Source of the DNA: Candidatus Woesearchaeota archaeon
Lineage (GTDB): Archaea > Nanobdellota > Nanobdellia > Woesearchaeales > JACPBV01
DNA: 64,000 nucleotides
Assembly: GCA_019323195.1 (NCBI GenBank)
Contig: JAHWHQ010000036.1
Span: 1 to 64,000, forward strand
Direction: 5' to 3'
The position numbers were made by a program, and so were the translations under genes. The notes beneath the pieces were generated by a model. The model was not told the DNA's origin. It made no database searches and was given only the letters and a program-made list of their open reading frames with translations. Positions within the stretch are counted from its first letter, which is position 1; the number at the start of each line of letters is the position of its first letter. Of the stretch, positions 1 through 8,700 are shown piece by piece.

Positions 1-380
1 GCATACTGGTCTTGAGAAACAGTTGAAAGTTCCGTATAGAAGATATCAACGCAGGAAGCATTAAAGCTTCCGCTAAAGATATGTTTCGCCATGTTACCTG
101 GAGAATTATTTATAGCCAGAGGAGAAGTATCATAATAAGCATCACTATAAACAGGAGTTCCAGCAACAGCCTCCCATCCTAATTCTTTTACGTTCTGGCC
201 ATTGCTTGCAGTGCCGTTATTAGCAGGATTAGAAAAATCAGCCCAATTATAGTCAGTAACCACGCAACTATAAGCATCACAATCAAAGGCGCAAGCAAAA
301 CCTCCCAAGACAACCAATAGCACCAGAAACAGGACTGCTTTCTTCCCAAGAAGGGAACCTGAAAAGATGGATTTTTTCAT
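1..380 (-). CDS. Secreted protein, N-terminal part (cut by window edge)
   Basis: An open frame runs from an ATG at 380 leftward off the window, giving 126 codons with no stop. The protein begins MKKSIFSGSLLGKKAV followed by a hydrophobic stretch (LFLVLLVVLGGFACAF), which reads as a Sec signal peptide with a likely cut near residue 30. The mature part (CDAYSCVVTDYNWADFSN...) is polar, Asn/Ser-rich and has a few Cys, in the style of a surface or extracellular protein. Its ATG overlaps the TGA of the upstream gene by the ATGA arrangement, so the two are almost certainly co-transcribed and translationally coupled. I do not recognise the family; the missing C-terminal part would be needed to name it. 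Confidence 0.75.
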   Translation of the reverse strand, partial: MKKSIFSGSLLGKKAVLFLVLLVVLGGFACAFDCDAYSCVVTDYNWADFSNPANNGTASNGQNVKELGWEAVAGTPVYSDAYYDTSPLAINNSPGNMAKHIFSGSFNASCVDIFYTELSTVSQDQY

Positions 381-1705
381 TCTGCCATCACCTCGTAATC
401 AAGCTCCTCAAGAAAGAAGCTGTCATCCTCCGCTGTAAAGCCCTCCTGCGAATTCTTCAGCGACCTCTCCACATTATCCTCTGTTATTATAAACCTAACA
501 CAGCTCTCCCCCGGCTGGCAGATGCCGTCATTATTCCCGTCAAACTTGCTGTCGCATACAACTATCAGGGAATCAGCCTCTTCCTGGGCGCTGCACTTCC
601 CCCATCCCTCAAAATCTATCTTTCCCTGCTCATCAGCCCTTATTATTCTCAATTCCTTAGGGGTGCAAATTTCTTTGCTGTGCTGCACTATTTGGGTTCC
701 TGTTTTGCATGTATAGTTATAATATTCTGTTTCCTGGTTGCAGCTTTGGTTTATAGGAGGGTCATCACAGATAGTTGTTACATGCTCCCTTTGGCAAGTG
801 CCATATACTGGCTCCTCAGTCTCCCAGTATTCCATCCTGCAATCCTCAATCTCTTCGAATGATATATCGCTCTGAGACCCACCACCCAAAACAAACAGGG
901 TTTCTGTATCAGAATAGCTGGCAAGATACTCTGTTATCTCCTCCTCTGAGCTAGCCTCGCTTCCCAGGAACCTTGCCTGGACAGTATGCTCTCCCCCTGC
1001 AAGGTAGGATGTTCCTATCTCAAAAGTAACCTCTCCAAAAGAACCGGTCATCTCAGTATCCACAAGATCCCCATCAACATAAATCCCTACCTGCTGGTCA
1101 GCAAGGCAACTGTTATTCTGCTCAAGAAGGGTTGCATTGGCATTAACTACCTCTCCTTTTGAGACATTAGAAGGAAAAACCGCAAGATCCTCTATCTTTG
1201 TCACAACCTCTGCTCTCCTTTTCTCAAAAGTTGCGTTCAAGCTGCTTACACCACTATAAACTACATCCTCATAAGGGACTTCAAGGTCATAATCAACATA
1301 GATAACCTGCGCAGATACATTATTGGAATAAGATGCATTATACCTGCCGTAATTCAGGTAAAAAACATCATCCCAGCTGCCTTCAGCATCCAGCCCGATA
1401 AAGCCGCAGCATTCCTCCCCGCCATAGCAGAGATATATATCAGAATTGACATTCCATCTTGTGCAAAGCCTGCTGTAGTTCAGCTCCCAGTCAAAAGCAG
1501 AGTCCTCAACTGTAAAATCGATAATATTCCCTATTGTCTCAATCCCATTATCATCAGGATCATAAACTGTCCCGGACTTATACTCCAAAACTATTTCTAT
1601 ATTCTTCTCCTCCCCTGCATGGACAATCGTATTGATCACAATCCCAGCACAGAAAACAAGAACTAACATTAAACAAACTATTCTCTTATTTTTAGAAATA
1701 TCCAT
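377..1705 (-). CDS. Secreted protein with Ig-like domain, function unknown
   Basis: A 442-residue protein starting MDISKNKRIVCLMLVL; residues 8-30 form a signal peptide. I chose the ATG at 1705, not the in-frame GTG at 1714, because a GGGGTGG ribosome-binding site lies about 6 nt before it. Around residues 165-250 a stretch reading VTKIEDLAVFPSNVSKGEVV... ending in GGEHTVQARFLGS has the pattern of a bacterial Ig-like domain that extends a binding stalk. The region after it is Cys-rich (about 290-390), with clusters such as CDDPPINQSCNQ and a CQPGESC motif, suggesting disulphides outside the cell. There is no C-terminal membrane anchor. It is coupled to the next secreted gene by an ATGA overlap. 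The exact role is unknown. Confidence 0.75.
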   Translation of the reverse strand: MDISKNKRIVCLMLVLVFCAGIVINTIVHAGEEKNIEIVLEYKSGTVYDPDDNGIETIGNIIDFTVEDSAFDWELNYSRLCTRWNVNSDIYLCYGGEECCGFIGLDAEGSWDDVFYLNYGRYNASYSNNVSAQVIYVDYDLEVPYEDVVYSGVSSLNATFEKRRAEVVTKIEDLAVFPSNVSKGEVVNANATLLEQNNSCLADQQVGIYVDGDLVDTEMTGSFGEVTFEIGTSYLAGGEHTVQARFLGSEASSEEEITEYLASYSDTETLFVLGGGSQSDISFEEIEDCRMEYWETEEPVYGTCQREHVTTICDDPPINQSCNQETEYYNYTCKTGTQIVQHSKEICTPKELRIIRADEQGKIDFEGWGKCSAQEEADSLIVVCDSKFDGNNDGICQPGESCVRFIITEDNVERSLKNSQEGFTAEDDSFFLEELDYEVMAE

Positions 1706-1835
1706 CAAAACCACCCCTTTTTTTAATAAAGATAAATTCAGGCCTTATTGCCTCACAACACCCACATTTTTCTCAAACAAAGAATGGGTTAATATACCTT
1801 ATTATCAAATGGCGCCCCCATTTTCCCTGTTTTGA

Positions 1836-1902
1836 GGGCACTTTTTGGTTTTTTGTGCCCACTTTTTCTGTTTTTGAGGGCAAAAATCAGGAAAATTTGC
1901 CC
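1836..1902. repeat. Two consecutive hairpins built on a repeated TTTTGAGGGCA motif
   Basis: The divergent intergenic space contains GGGCAC (1836-1841) pairing with GTGCCC (1855-1860), then GGGCAAA (1878-1884) pairing with TTTGCCC (1896-1902). Both left arms are preceded by the same CTGTTTT(T)GAGGGCA direct repeat. They lie just upstream of the TATA box of the following small gene, so a regulator-binding or attenuator-like role is possible. No function is recognised. Confidence 0.45.
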
Positions 1903-1915
1903 ACATGAAAAGAAA

Positions 1916-1954
1916 GATTTATATCAATCAAAATATAATTTAACAAAAAGGAGG
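1916..1954 (+). promoter_or_regulatory. TATA box and ribosome-binding site of the 107-residue gene
   Basis: GATTTATATC (1916-1925) is a good archaeal TATA box. Transcription would begin near 1946, just ahead of a GGAGG (1950-1954) placed 4 nt before the ATG at 1958. This fixes the start, well downstream of the first in-frame ATG at 1832. Confidence 0.6.
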
Positions 1955-1957
1955 AAA

Positions 1958-2281
1958 ATGGCGTCAATAATAAGTTCTAAGCGATGTAAGAATCATGTCA
2001 TATTATCTATAGAGGCAGGGCAGGATGAGCTAGAAAGCCTGAATGGAAAAGTAGACAACATATGCCTTATCCCTAAAGAAGAGATTAACATAAGATCAAG
2101 CATCTATGAAAAAGGAAGGAAAGGCTGCACCAAGTATTTCCTTATACCTAAGACCTTAAGAAAAAATGTCAAGCTGGGAAATGATATCTATTGCTCAAAG
2201 CTTAACCTCAAAGACAAATTAATGTTCACCTTTATCACAAATTATACTCTAACCAACGAGAATAACTCAACAAGGCCTTAA
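1958..2281 (+). CDS. Small hypothetical protein, possibly AbrB-like
   Basis: A 107-residue soluble protein beginning MASIISSKRCKNHVILS. The open frame extends upstream, but the strong GGAGG immediately before this ATG and a TATA box 40 nt upstream fix the start here. The C-terminal half contains YFLIPKTLRKNVKLG followed by KLNLKDKLMF, which recalls the 'IPK.LRK...L..GD' signature of SpoVT/AbrB-type swapped-hairpin DNA-binding proteins. The N-terminal half does not help. It stands alone between a minus-strand secreted-protein operon and a convergent membrane-protein gene. A regulatory role is only a suggestion; I do not recognise the family with certainty. Confidence 0.6.
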   Translation: MASIISSKRCKNHVILSIEAGQDELESLNGKVDNICLIPKEEINIRSSIYEKGRKGCTKYFLIPKTLRKNVKLGNDIYCSKLNLKDKLMFTFITNYTLTNENNSTRP

Positions 2282-2293
2282 TTTTCCCTGTTG

Positions 2294-4660
2294 TTATCTT
2301 GTACTGCCGTCAATCTGGGCGTGGACGGTTTCAGGGGCGGTTTTATCACTGGGGTTGCCGGATTTTCCGGGTAAGGCAGGCTTGTCCTTTTTAACAGCAG
2401 AGAAGATAAAAAAAGCAAGAATCCCTAATAAAGTTACTAATGTTATCGCCAACCCCCCCTTAAATGACCCGGGGAAGTAACTAAACCTCAGTTCGGAATC
2501 ATCCTTGCCAACCCAGACAGCGCTGGAGAATCCATTTGCCCTGAGAATCCGTTTTTCGGGCTTAACATGCCACCCATCATACATAAAATATTTCTCTGCT
2601 ATTACTGCAAAACCCTCTTCCTTGTTTAGTTTAACTGCCATGCTGTTGGGCTTAAACTCGCTAATCTCTAATGTTTTTACTTCTCCGTAAGAGGAGTTGA
2701 AATTCAATAATAGCTTATCTATATCATCCAAGGTTATTGTGCTCTGCCGCTCGAATATATTGGGCAATAATATTCCCCCCCCATCAACATATCCTTTCAA
2801 GGACTGCATATCCTTTGGGCTCTCCAGCATTATCACCGCCTTAAACCTTGAAAGCGGCATGGGGATATTCGCTGAATCGGAGAGGACCACTGCCAGATTT
2901 GAAGGGTTGAAATTTTTGTTGAGGATAAAGGAATACATTGCCTCTATTGTTTTTTGCTCTTCCCCAATAATAAGGATTGCGTTGTCAACAAGATATGCCC
3001 TTGGGATAAACCTTTTATTAAGGTAAAGATAAGGCCCGAAATTTTCGTCACATATGGGGTTGATATCCCTGTCACACCTCTCGAACTCCCTCACAAGGGC
3101 CAGATCTTCCGAGCTGATATTATCGGCTGAATAAAAATACCTGGTGTTATACATGCCCAATACCTTTGCCGGATTAGAGGCTGCCACGGGATTTATAAAT
3201 TCGAACAGGTATCTTGCCTCGAAGGTATTTAACTGGCCATGTATCGTAGAAATCCCCATAGGGATCCATAATGACTGGCCGCTACCCCCAATATGGTTAA
3301 AAAGGCCCCATCTGTGGCTCCTGAAAAGCCCGCTTTGTCCAGCTTCATGGAGATAAACCATAAGGGGGTTGCTGTTCATCTCCTCTTCCATATTTATACG
3401 AACAAAATTCAGTTTGGGTGATTCATAGGGCAAGGTTATGAAGAGAACCAAAACAAAAACAAAAAAACCGGCATTCCGGGCCTTTTTATTTTTTATCCTG
3501 CCAACAAGATTCTCAAACAAGAACTTGGCGCCAAATCCGGCCAATACGCTAAAGCAAAAAGGAGCTAAATGCAAGATCCTTATAATATGGTGCTGCCTGC
3601 TAAAACCCGGGAAGAATCGCCATAACAGGTAGAAGAGGTAAGAGCCTGTTGAAATATTAAAAAGCAACAAGACAGAAATTACAAAGAATAAGACATATTT
3701 GTTTTTTACCAAAGCAAGGGAGAAGATAGCCAAGATAAGCACAATAAGACCTATCTGCAGGTCATTAGAACCTGACATGGTTTCAGATGTAACAAACGCT
3801 TTGATGAGCTTACTTGTCATATCCATCATATTTTCATACCGCACATAATGCTGGCCTCTTGCCCCTTCAAAGGACCTGCCACCACTCAGATCAGTAACCT
3901 TGCTGAAATCCATCAAAGGGAGAAGCCGTATAGCAGATAGGCCGAACAGGACAACCATTAAAACAAGAGATATCAGAACTATTTTTTTGTATTTTTTCAT
4001 TCCTGTAAAAAAAAGGTATACAAAAAAAAGAGCAACCAAAAAAAGAATATATGTAAATACGGAAACATCTCCTGCATGGAATGAAAGGGCAAGAAATATT
4101 CCGGCAAAGACAGAACTCTTAATCCACTCTTTTCTTTTATATGCCCGTAAAATAAACAGGAAAACAGCAGGCAGCCATACAATGGAGTCAAAATGCAGTT
4201 CACCTCCAGATATCAATGAATTTTGATTATACCTATTGAACATAAATGTGAAGGCTGCTATCAAAGCATATTTGTAATCCAGTTTAAGTTCAAGAACAAG
4301 AAAATACATCGAAATGCCAATGATAAACAACTGAATCATCCCCAGCAGGTTTATAGCCATATTAAACGAAGGAAGAACTAAAACAAGAAGATTTGCTATG
4401 TTGAAGATGGGGTGCTGGGGATACTGAAAAAAAGGGGTTCCGCCATAAACATAAGGTATCCATAAAGGGAACTGATGATGATTAATTACAGCATCTCTGA
4501 TAAAAACAGCACTTACATCGTATTGACCGCGCATATCATAGGTAGGATCGTATTTATCAAAACTAAACTTAGAATGCCTTATGCCCCATACCAGAACAAT
4601 TAGCAGAATCAAAAGGGTTCCAAATAATTTTTTGTTTTTTGTCAGATTATTTAATTGCAT
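2294..4660 (-). CDS. Large polytopic membrane protein, YfhO/GT-C glycosyltransferase-like
   Basis: A 788-residue protein with about a dozen hydrophobic segments in its first 430 residues, a soluble extracytoplasmic domain (about 430-730) and a last membrane helix near 735-760 before a polar tail. The early loop has YDPTYDMRGQYDVSAVF and then FPLWIPYVYGGTPFFQYPQ. That 'PLW.P...GG.P....PQ' pattern is the hallmark of the YfhO/GT-C superfamily, which uses polyprenyl-phosphate sugars to modify surface polymers or proteins. The acidic residues in the first loop would be catalytic in that family. Its promoter (TTTAAAAAC around 4706) points away from tbp. The donor and acceptor cannot be told. It could serve the surface proteins encoded on either side. 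Confidence 0.75.
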   Translation of the reverse strand: MQLNNLTKNKKLFGTLLILLIVLVWGIRHSKFSFDKYDPTYDMRGQYDVSAVFIRDAVINHHQFPLWIPYVYGGTPFFQYPQHPIFNIANLLVLVLPSFNMAINLLGMIQLFIIGISMYFLVLELKLDYKYALIAAFTFMFNRYNQNSLISGGELHFDSIVWLPAVFLFILRAYKRKEWIKSSVFAGIFLALSFHAGDVSVFTYILFLVALFFVYLFFTGMKKYKKIVLISLVLMVVLFGLSAIRLLPLMDFSKVTDLSGGRSFEGARGQHYVRYENMMDMTSKLIKAFVTSETMSGSNDLQIGLIVLILAIFSLALVKNKYVLFFVISVLLLFNISTGSYLFYLLWRFFPGFSRQHHIIRILHLAPFCFSVLAGFGAKFLFENLVGRIKNKKARNAGFFVFVLVLFITLPYESPKLNFVRINMEEEMNSNPLMVYLHEAGQSGLFRSHRWGLFNHIGGSGQSLWIPMGISTIHGQLNTFEARYLFEFINPVAASNPAKVLGMYNTRYFYSADNISSEDLALVREFERCDRDINPICDENFGPYLYLNKRFIPRAYLVDNAILIIGEEQKTIEAMYSFILNKNFNPSNLAVVLSDSANIPMPLSRFKAVIMLESPKDMQSLKGYVDGGGILLPNIFERQSTITLDDIDKLLLNFNSSYGEVKTLEISEFKPNSMAVKLNKEEGFAVIAEKYFMYDGWHVKPEKRILRANGFSSAVWVGKDDSELRFSYFPGSFKGGLAITLVTLLGILAFFIFSAVKKDKPALPGKSGNPSDKTAPETVHAQIDGSTR

Positions 4661-4882
4661 ATTGAATATAAACTGCCCAGGGCAAAGTAATTAATGATTG
4701 TTTTTAAATATTCTGATTTATATTTTTTGTTTATAGAATCGATACCTTAATTTCCAAACGAAATGCTCTGAAACCTAGCAACGTTTTTCCTAAAATTGCG
4801 AAAGAAGGGCAAAAAGAATGATTGAAAGAATAAAATATGAAGGCAGGGGTTTCTGATGGCCTTATAGAAGCCAAAAACAATT

Positions 4883-4985
4883 ATATTTAAATACTTTTCT
4901 GATTTATAAAGATTTATAAGTAAAACAATAAAAGGGGCTTTTTTGAGCTCCAGATTTAAAAAAAGAGGTCATAGGGGGTGTTTTT
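4883..4985 (+). promoter_or_regulatory. tbp promoter region and ribosome-binding site
   Basis: The 325-nt gap 4661-4985 holds no gene. On the plus strand there are three TATA-like boxes in a row: ATATTTAAAT (4883-4892), GATTTATAAAG (4901-4911) and GATTTATAAG (4911-4920). A GGGGGTG sits about 6 nt before the tbp ATG. Several stacked TATA boxes before the TBP gene could allow TBP to sense its own level. The rest of the gap (4720-4880) shows nothing recognisable. Confidence 0.5.
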
Positions 4986-5543
4986 ATGGCTAAGAAGAAG
5001 GAATCAAAGAAAAGGGACATAAAAGTGGTCAATATAGTTATTTCTACCTCTTTAGAGCATGATATTCCGCTTGAAAAGATGGCAGCTACGTTATCCAATA
5101 CCGAATACAACCCTGAGCAGTTCCCAGGGCTTGTTATAAGGATCAAAGAGCCTAAGACGAGCGCCCTGATATTCAGCTCCGGCAAGGTGGTCTGCACGGG
5201 GGCAAGGTCAATGGACAAGGTTCATGAAAGCATCAAAAAGATCATCAAAAGCTTAGAGAAGATAAATATCAAGATAACGATAAAGCCCGAAATAAAGATC
5301 CAGAACATCGTCGCTTCAGGAAGCGTCGGGATGGACCTTAACCTGAATGTCCTGGCAATGAAGCTTGAGAATACGGAATATGAGCCTGAGCAGTTCCCAG
5401 GGCTTGTCTACAAGCTGGAGGAAGCAAGGGCAACATTCCTTCTGTTCAGCAACGGAAAGATCGTATGCACAGGGACAAAAAGCGAGAAAGAGGTACACTC
5501 TGCACTGGATAAGCTGATAATAAACCTTAAAAAAGTCAAATAA
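4986..5543 (+). CDS. tbp: TATA-box-binding protein
   Basis: A 185-residue general transcription factor that binds promoter TATA boxes with TFB and recruits RNA polymerase. The saddle-shaped fold is visible as two direct repeats: residues 13-95 with NTEYNPEQFPGLVIRIKEP and SGKVVCTGARS, and 103-185 with NTEYEPEQFPGLVYKLEEA and NGKIVCTGTKS. The conserved PEQFPGL and KxVCTG motifs are intact in both halves, and the length is typical for archaeal TBP. The N-terminus has a short Lys-rich extension (MAKKKESKKRDI), and there is no acidic C-terminal tail. The start is set by a GGGGGTG ribosome-binding site. It stands alone, upstream of mcm on the same strand, with a T-run after it. Confidence 0.97.
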   Translation: MAKKKESKKRDIKVVNIVISTSLEHDIPLEKMAATLSNTEYNPEQFPGLVIRIKEPKTSALIFSSGKVVCTGARSMDKVHESIKKIIKSLEKINIKITIKPEIKIQNIVASGSVGMDLNLNVLAMKLENTEYEPEQFPGLVYKLEEARATFLLFSNGKIVCTGTKSEKEVHSALDKLIINLKKVK

Positions 5544-5588
5544 AAGCAAAAGCAGGGTATGATAACCAGGCCATAACATCGATGTTAG

Positions 5589-5672
5589 TTGGGGGAAGGG
5601 TAGTTCAATTTTTTTCATAAGGTAACCCGGAGGGGGTTTTGTTTTCTAATGGCTGCTAGCCTGCTTCCCCAA
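5589..5672 (+). ncRNA. Possible structured RNA or 3' leader/terminator structure between tbp and mcm
   Basis: The 167-nt gap between tbp and mcm can fold. An outer stem pairs TTGGGGGAAG (5589-5598) with CTTCCCCAA (5664-5672), with one bulged G. It encloses two small hairpins: AACCC/GGGTT (5624-5628 with 5634-5638) and GGCT/AGCC (5651-5654 with 5658-5661). A T7 run (5609-5615) inside the outer stem may end tbp transcripts. No C/D, H/ACA or tRNA signature fits. It may be a small RNA, an mcm leader or chance; folding was done by eye. Confidence 0.3.
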
Positions 5673-5710
5673 TGAGATGCAATCTTTAATTGGTGAAAAG
5701 AGTATCTAAG

Positions 5711-8700
5711 ATGGAAGCACAAAAACAGATAGAAAAATTTAAGGACCTTATAGAAAAGAGCTATCTGGCGGTATTGAACGATAACCTAAGGAAAGACAGA
5801 AAGTTCCTTGTCATAGACTTCAATGAACTGAGCAGGTTTGACCCTGAGTTAGCAGACATCCTTCTTGAACAGCCTGAAGACACCATAAAGGCAGCTGAGA
5901 TTGCTGTTGACCAACTGGACATAGAGAATTCTGAAAATACAAAGATAAGGTTCAACAACCTCCCGGAATCACAGCAGATCATGATAAGGAACATAAGAAG
6001 CAGGCATCTAAACAAGCTATACCAGATCGAGGGAGTAGTAAGGCAGAAGTCAGATGTCAGGCCGCAGGTTACTGCAGCAAAATTTGAGTGCCCTTCATGC
6101 GGCAACGTCATAAATGTCCTGCAGCTAGACAGCTCTTTTAAGGAACCTTCAAGATGCGGCTGCGGGAGAAAGGGAAAATTCAGGCTGGTAAGCAAGGAGC
6201 TTGTGGATGCACAGGGGATAGTGTTAGAGGAGTCGCCTGAAAGCCTGGAAGGGGGGGAGCAGCCAAAAAGGATGAACGTCTTCCTGAAGGATGACCTGGT
6301 AAGCCCGATATCCGAGAAAAAGACATCGCCAGGGGCAAAGATAAGGGTGGTGGGGCTGACAAAAGAGGTCCCTATAATAACAAGGACAGGAACCAAATCC
6401 ACAAGATTTGACCTGCTGATAGAGGCCAATTATGTTGAGCCTGTGGAAGAGACGTTTTACGAGGTGGAGGTTACAGAAGAGGAGGAAAGGCAGATAAGGG
6501 AACTGGCAGAGGACCCAAAACTGACACAGAAACTGATCAAGTCAATAGCGCCATCGATATACGGATATGAAAAGGTTAAAGAGGCAATACTCCTGCAGAT
6601 GATGGGGGGGGTGCATAAGGTAAGAAAGGACGGGGTAGTAAGCAGAGGGGATATGCATGTTTTGCTGGTTGGGGATCCGGGAGCTGGGAAATGCCTAGAC
6701 GCTTCTTCCAAAATCGTGTTAGAGGATGGTGAAATTACTTCCATTAAATCATTTTATGAAAAGAATGTTTCATTCAGTAATTTAAATAGAGGTACAATGA
6801 AAATTTTTTCAATAAATGAAGATGGATTAAATTTCACAGCACAGCCGGTAAGATTTTGGAGCAGGAGATCACCAGAAAAGATGCTGAAAATATTAACTGA
6901 AACAGGAAATGAGATCATTGTAACAAAAGAGCATCCTCTTTTCACAACAGATGACGGGCTGATATTTGCAAAGGAGGCTTATGAGTATAAAGTTGGTGAC
7001 TATGTAGCAACACCATCAAGGATTAATGTAGAGGGAGCATTGCAGGTTATTCCCACAGATGTGGTCAAATCCAAATCAAAGAATAGAGTAAAGTACAAAA
7101 TAAGGGGCGTTCTTGATGCGGAATTTGCCAGGTTATTAGGGTATCTTGTAGGAGATGGAAATGTAAGATTTAACAAAACTACAGGGGTAATCAGATTTTC
7201 CAATAATAATCAAGAGCTGCTAAGGGATTTTGAAGGATTGATTAAAAAACTATTTGATCATAAGGTCACTAAAAACAGAAAAAGGGGAACAGATTGCTGG
7301 GATTATCGTTGTTTCTCTATAGAACTTGCAAGAATCCTAGAGAAAATAGATATAAACATAACTAAAAAATCAGATAAGATGTGCATATGCCCATTATTGT
7401 GCAAATCTCCAAACTATGTCTTAAAAGAGTTTATCAGGTCTTTATTTGATTGTGAAGGGCATATTAGAAAAGACAGAAGAGAGATAGAATTCAGCTCTAA
7501 AAGCAAAGGGCTGATTTACGACCTGAAGCTTGTGTTACTAAGATTTGGAATAATCTCACAAATCTCTTCAGCACTGAAGTGTGCAACAAATACAAAAGAC
7601 AAAATAAAAAGGCGCTATTATAGGTTAAGGATAAGCGGCAAGGACGTATTAGATTATTATGATCAGATTGGCTTTGTATCCAGTGAAAAACAAGATAGGT
7701 TAAGGGTATGGAAAGAAAGCAAGATAAAATTGAATACGAACCTAAATGTTGTTCCAGGATTAAAGGATGTTCTAAGAGTAGTAAGAAAAAAATATGGCCT
7801 CAGCCAATTTTCATTTGAAGTAAGAAGATCAACTTACCAACACTATGAGAAGGGAGACAGGTTTCCATCATATGAAAAATTGAGAAGTGTTTGTAAAACA
7901 TACGATGGATTGAAAATTAAGGATCCATTGATAGGGCTTTTGAATCAAATAGCAAAAACGGACATATTCTGGGATAAAATTAAAAGCATAGATACAATAG
8001 ATGCTAATGAAGGTTTTGTCTATGACTTAGAAATTGAGAAGACGCATAATTTTATTGCCGGGGGGGTTGTGGTCCATAATTCAGCCCTACTTAAAAGGTC
8101 CAATAAGATTGCGCCAAAATCGAGGTATATCTCAGGAAAAGGCGTTTCGGGTGCCGGACTTACTGCGGCTGTTGTGAAGGATGAATTCCTTAAGGGGTGG
8201 AGCCTGGAGGCTGGAGCTATGGTGCTGGCGTCAAACGGCCTTGTATGCATAGATGAGATGGACAAGATAAGCCCCGAGGACAGGAGCGCAATGCATGAGG
8301 CTATGGAAAACCAGACAGTAAGCATATCAAAGGCAAACATACAGGCAACACTGGTGGCAAAAACAACAGTCCTTGCAGCTGCAAACCCCAAGTTCGGCAG
8401 GTTTGACCCTTATGGGATAGTGGCAGAACAGATAGACCTTCCGCCTACACTGATAAACAGGTTTGACCTGATATTTACGATAAAAGACCTGCCCGACGAA
8501 AAAAGGGATTCGCTGCTTGCAACGCACATCCTGAACCTGCACCAAAACCCTAAGATAGAGGAGCCTGAGCTGAGCACTGACCTGCTCAAAAAGTATATAG
8601 GTTATGCAAAAAGAAAAATAAAACCTGTACTTTCTGATGGGGCAATCGAAGAGATCAAAAAGTATTACCTTAAGATGAGGGCAAGCGGAGGATCAGAGGA

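Noticed and set aside
5581..5690. tRNA gene between tbp and mcm
   Set aside because: No acceptor/T-arm/anticodon arrangement can be built; GTTCAA occurs but in the wrong place relative to the stems.
5761..6429. 222-codon minus-strand frame opposite mcm
   Set aside because: Antisense shadow of the conserved MCM N-terminal domain; Ser/Leu-rich with no domain or start signal.
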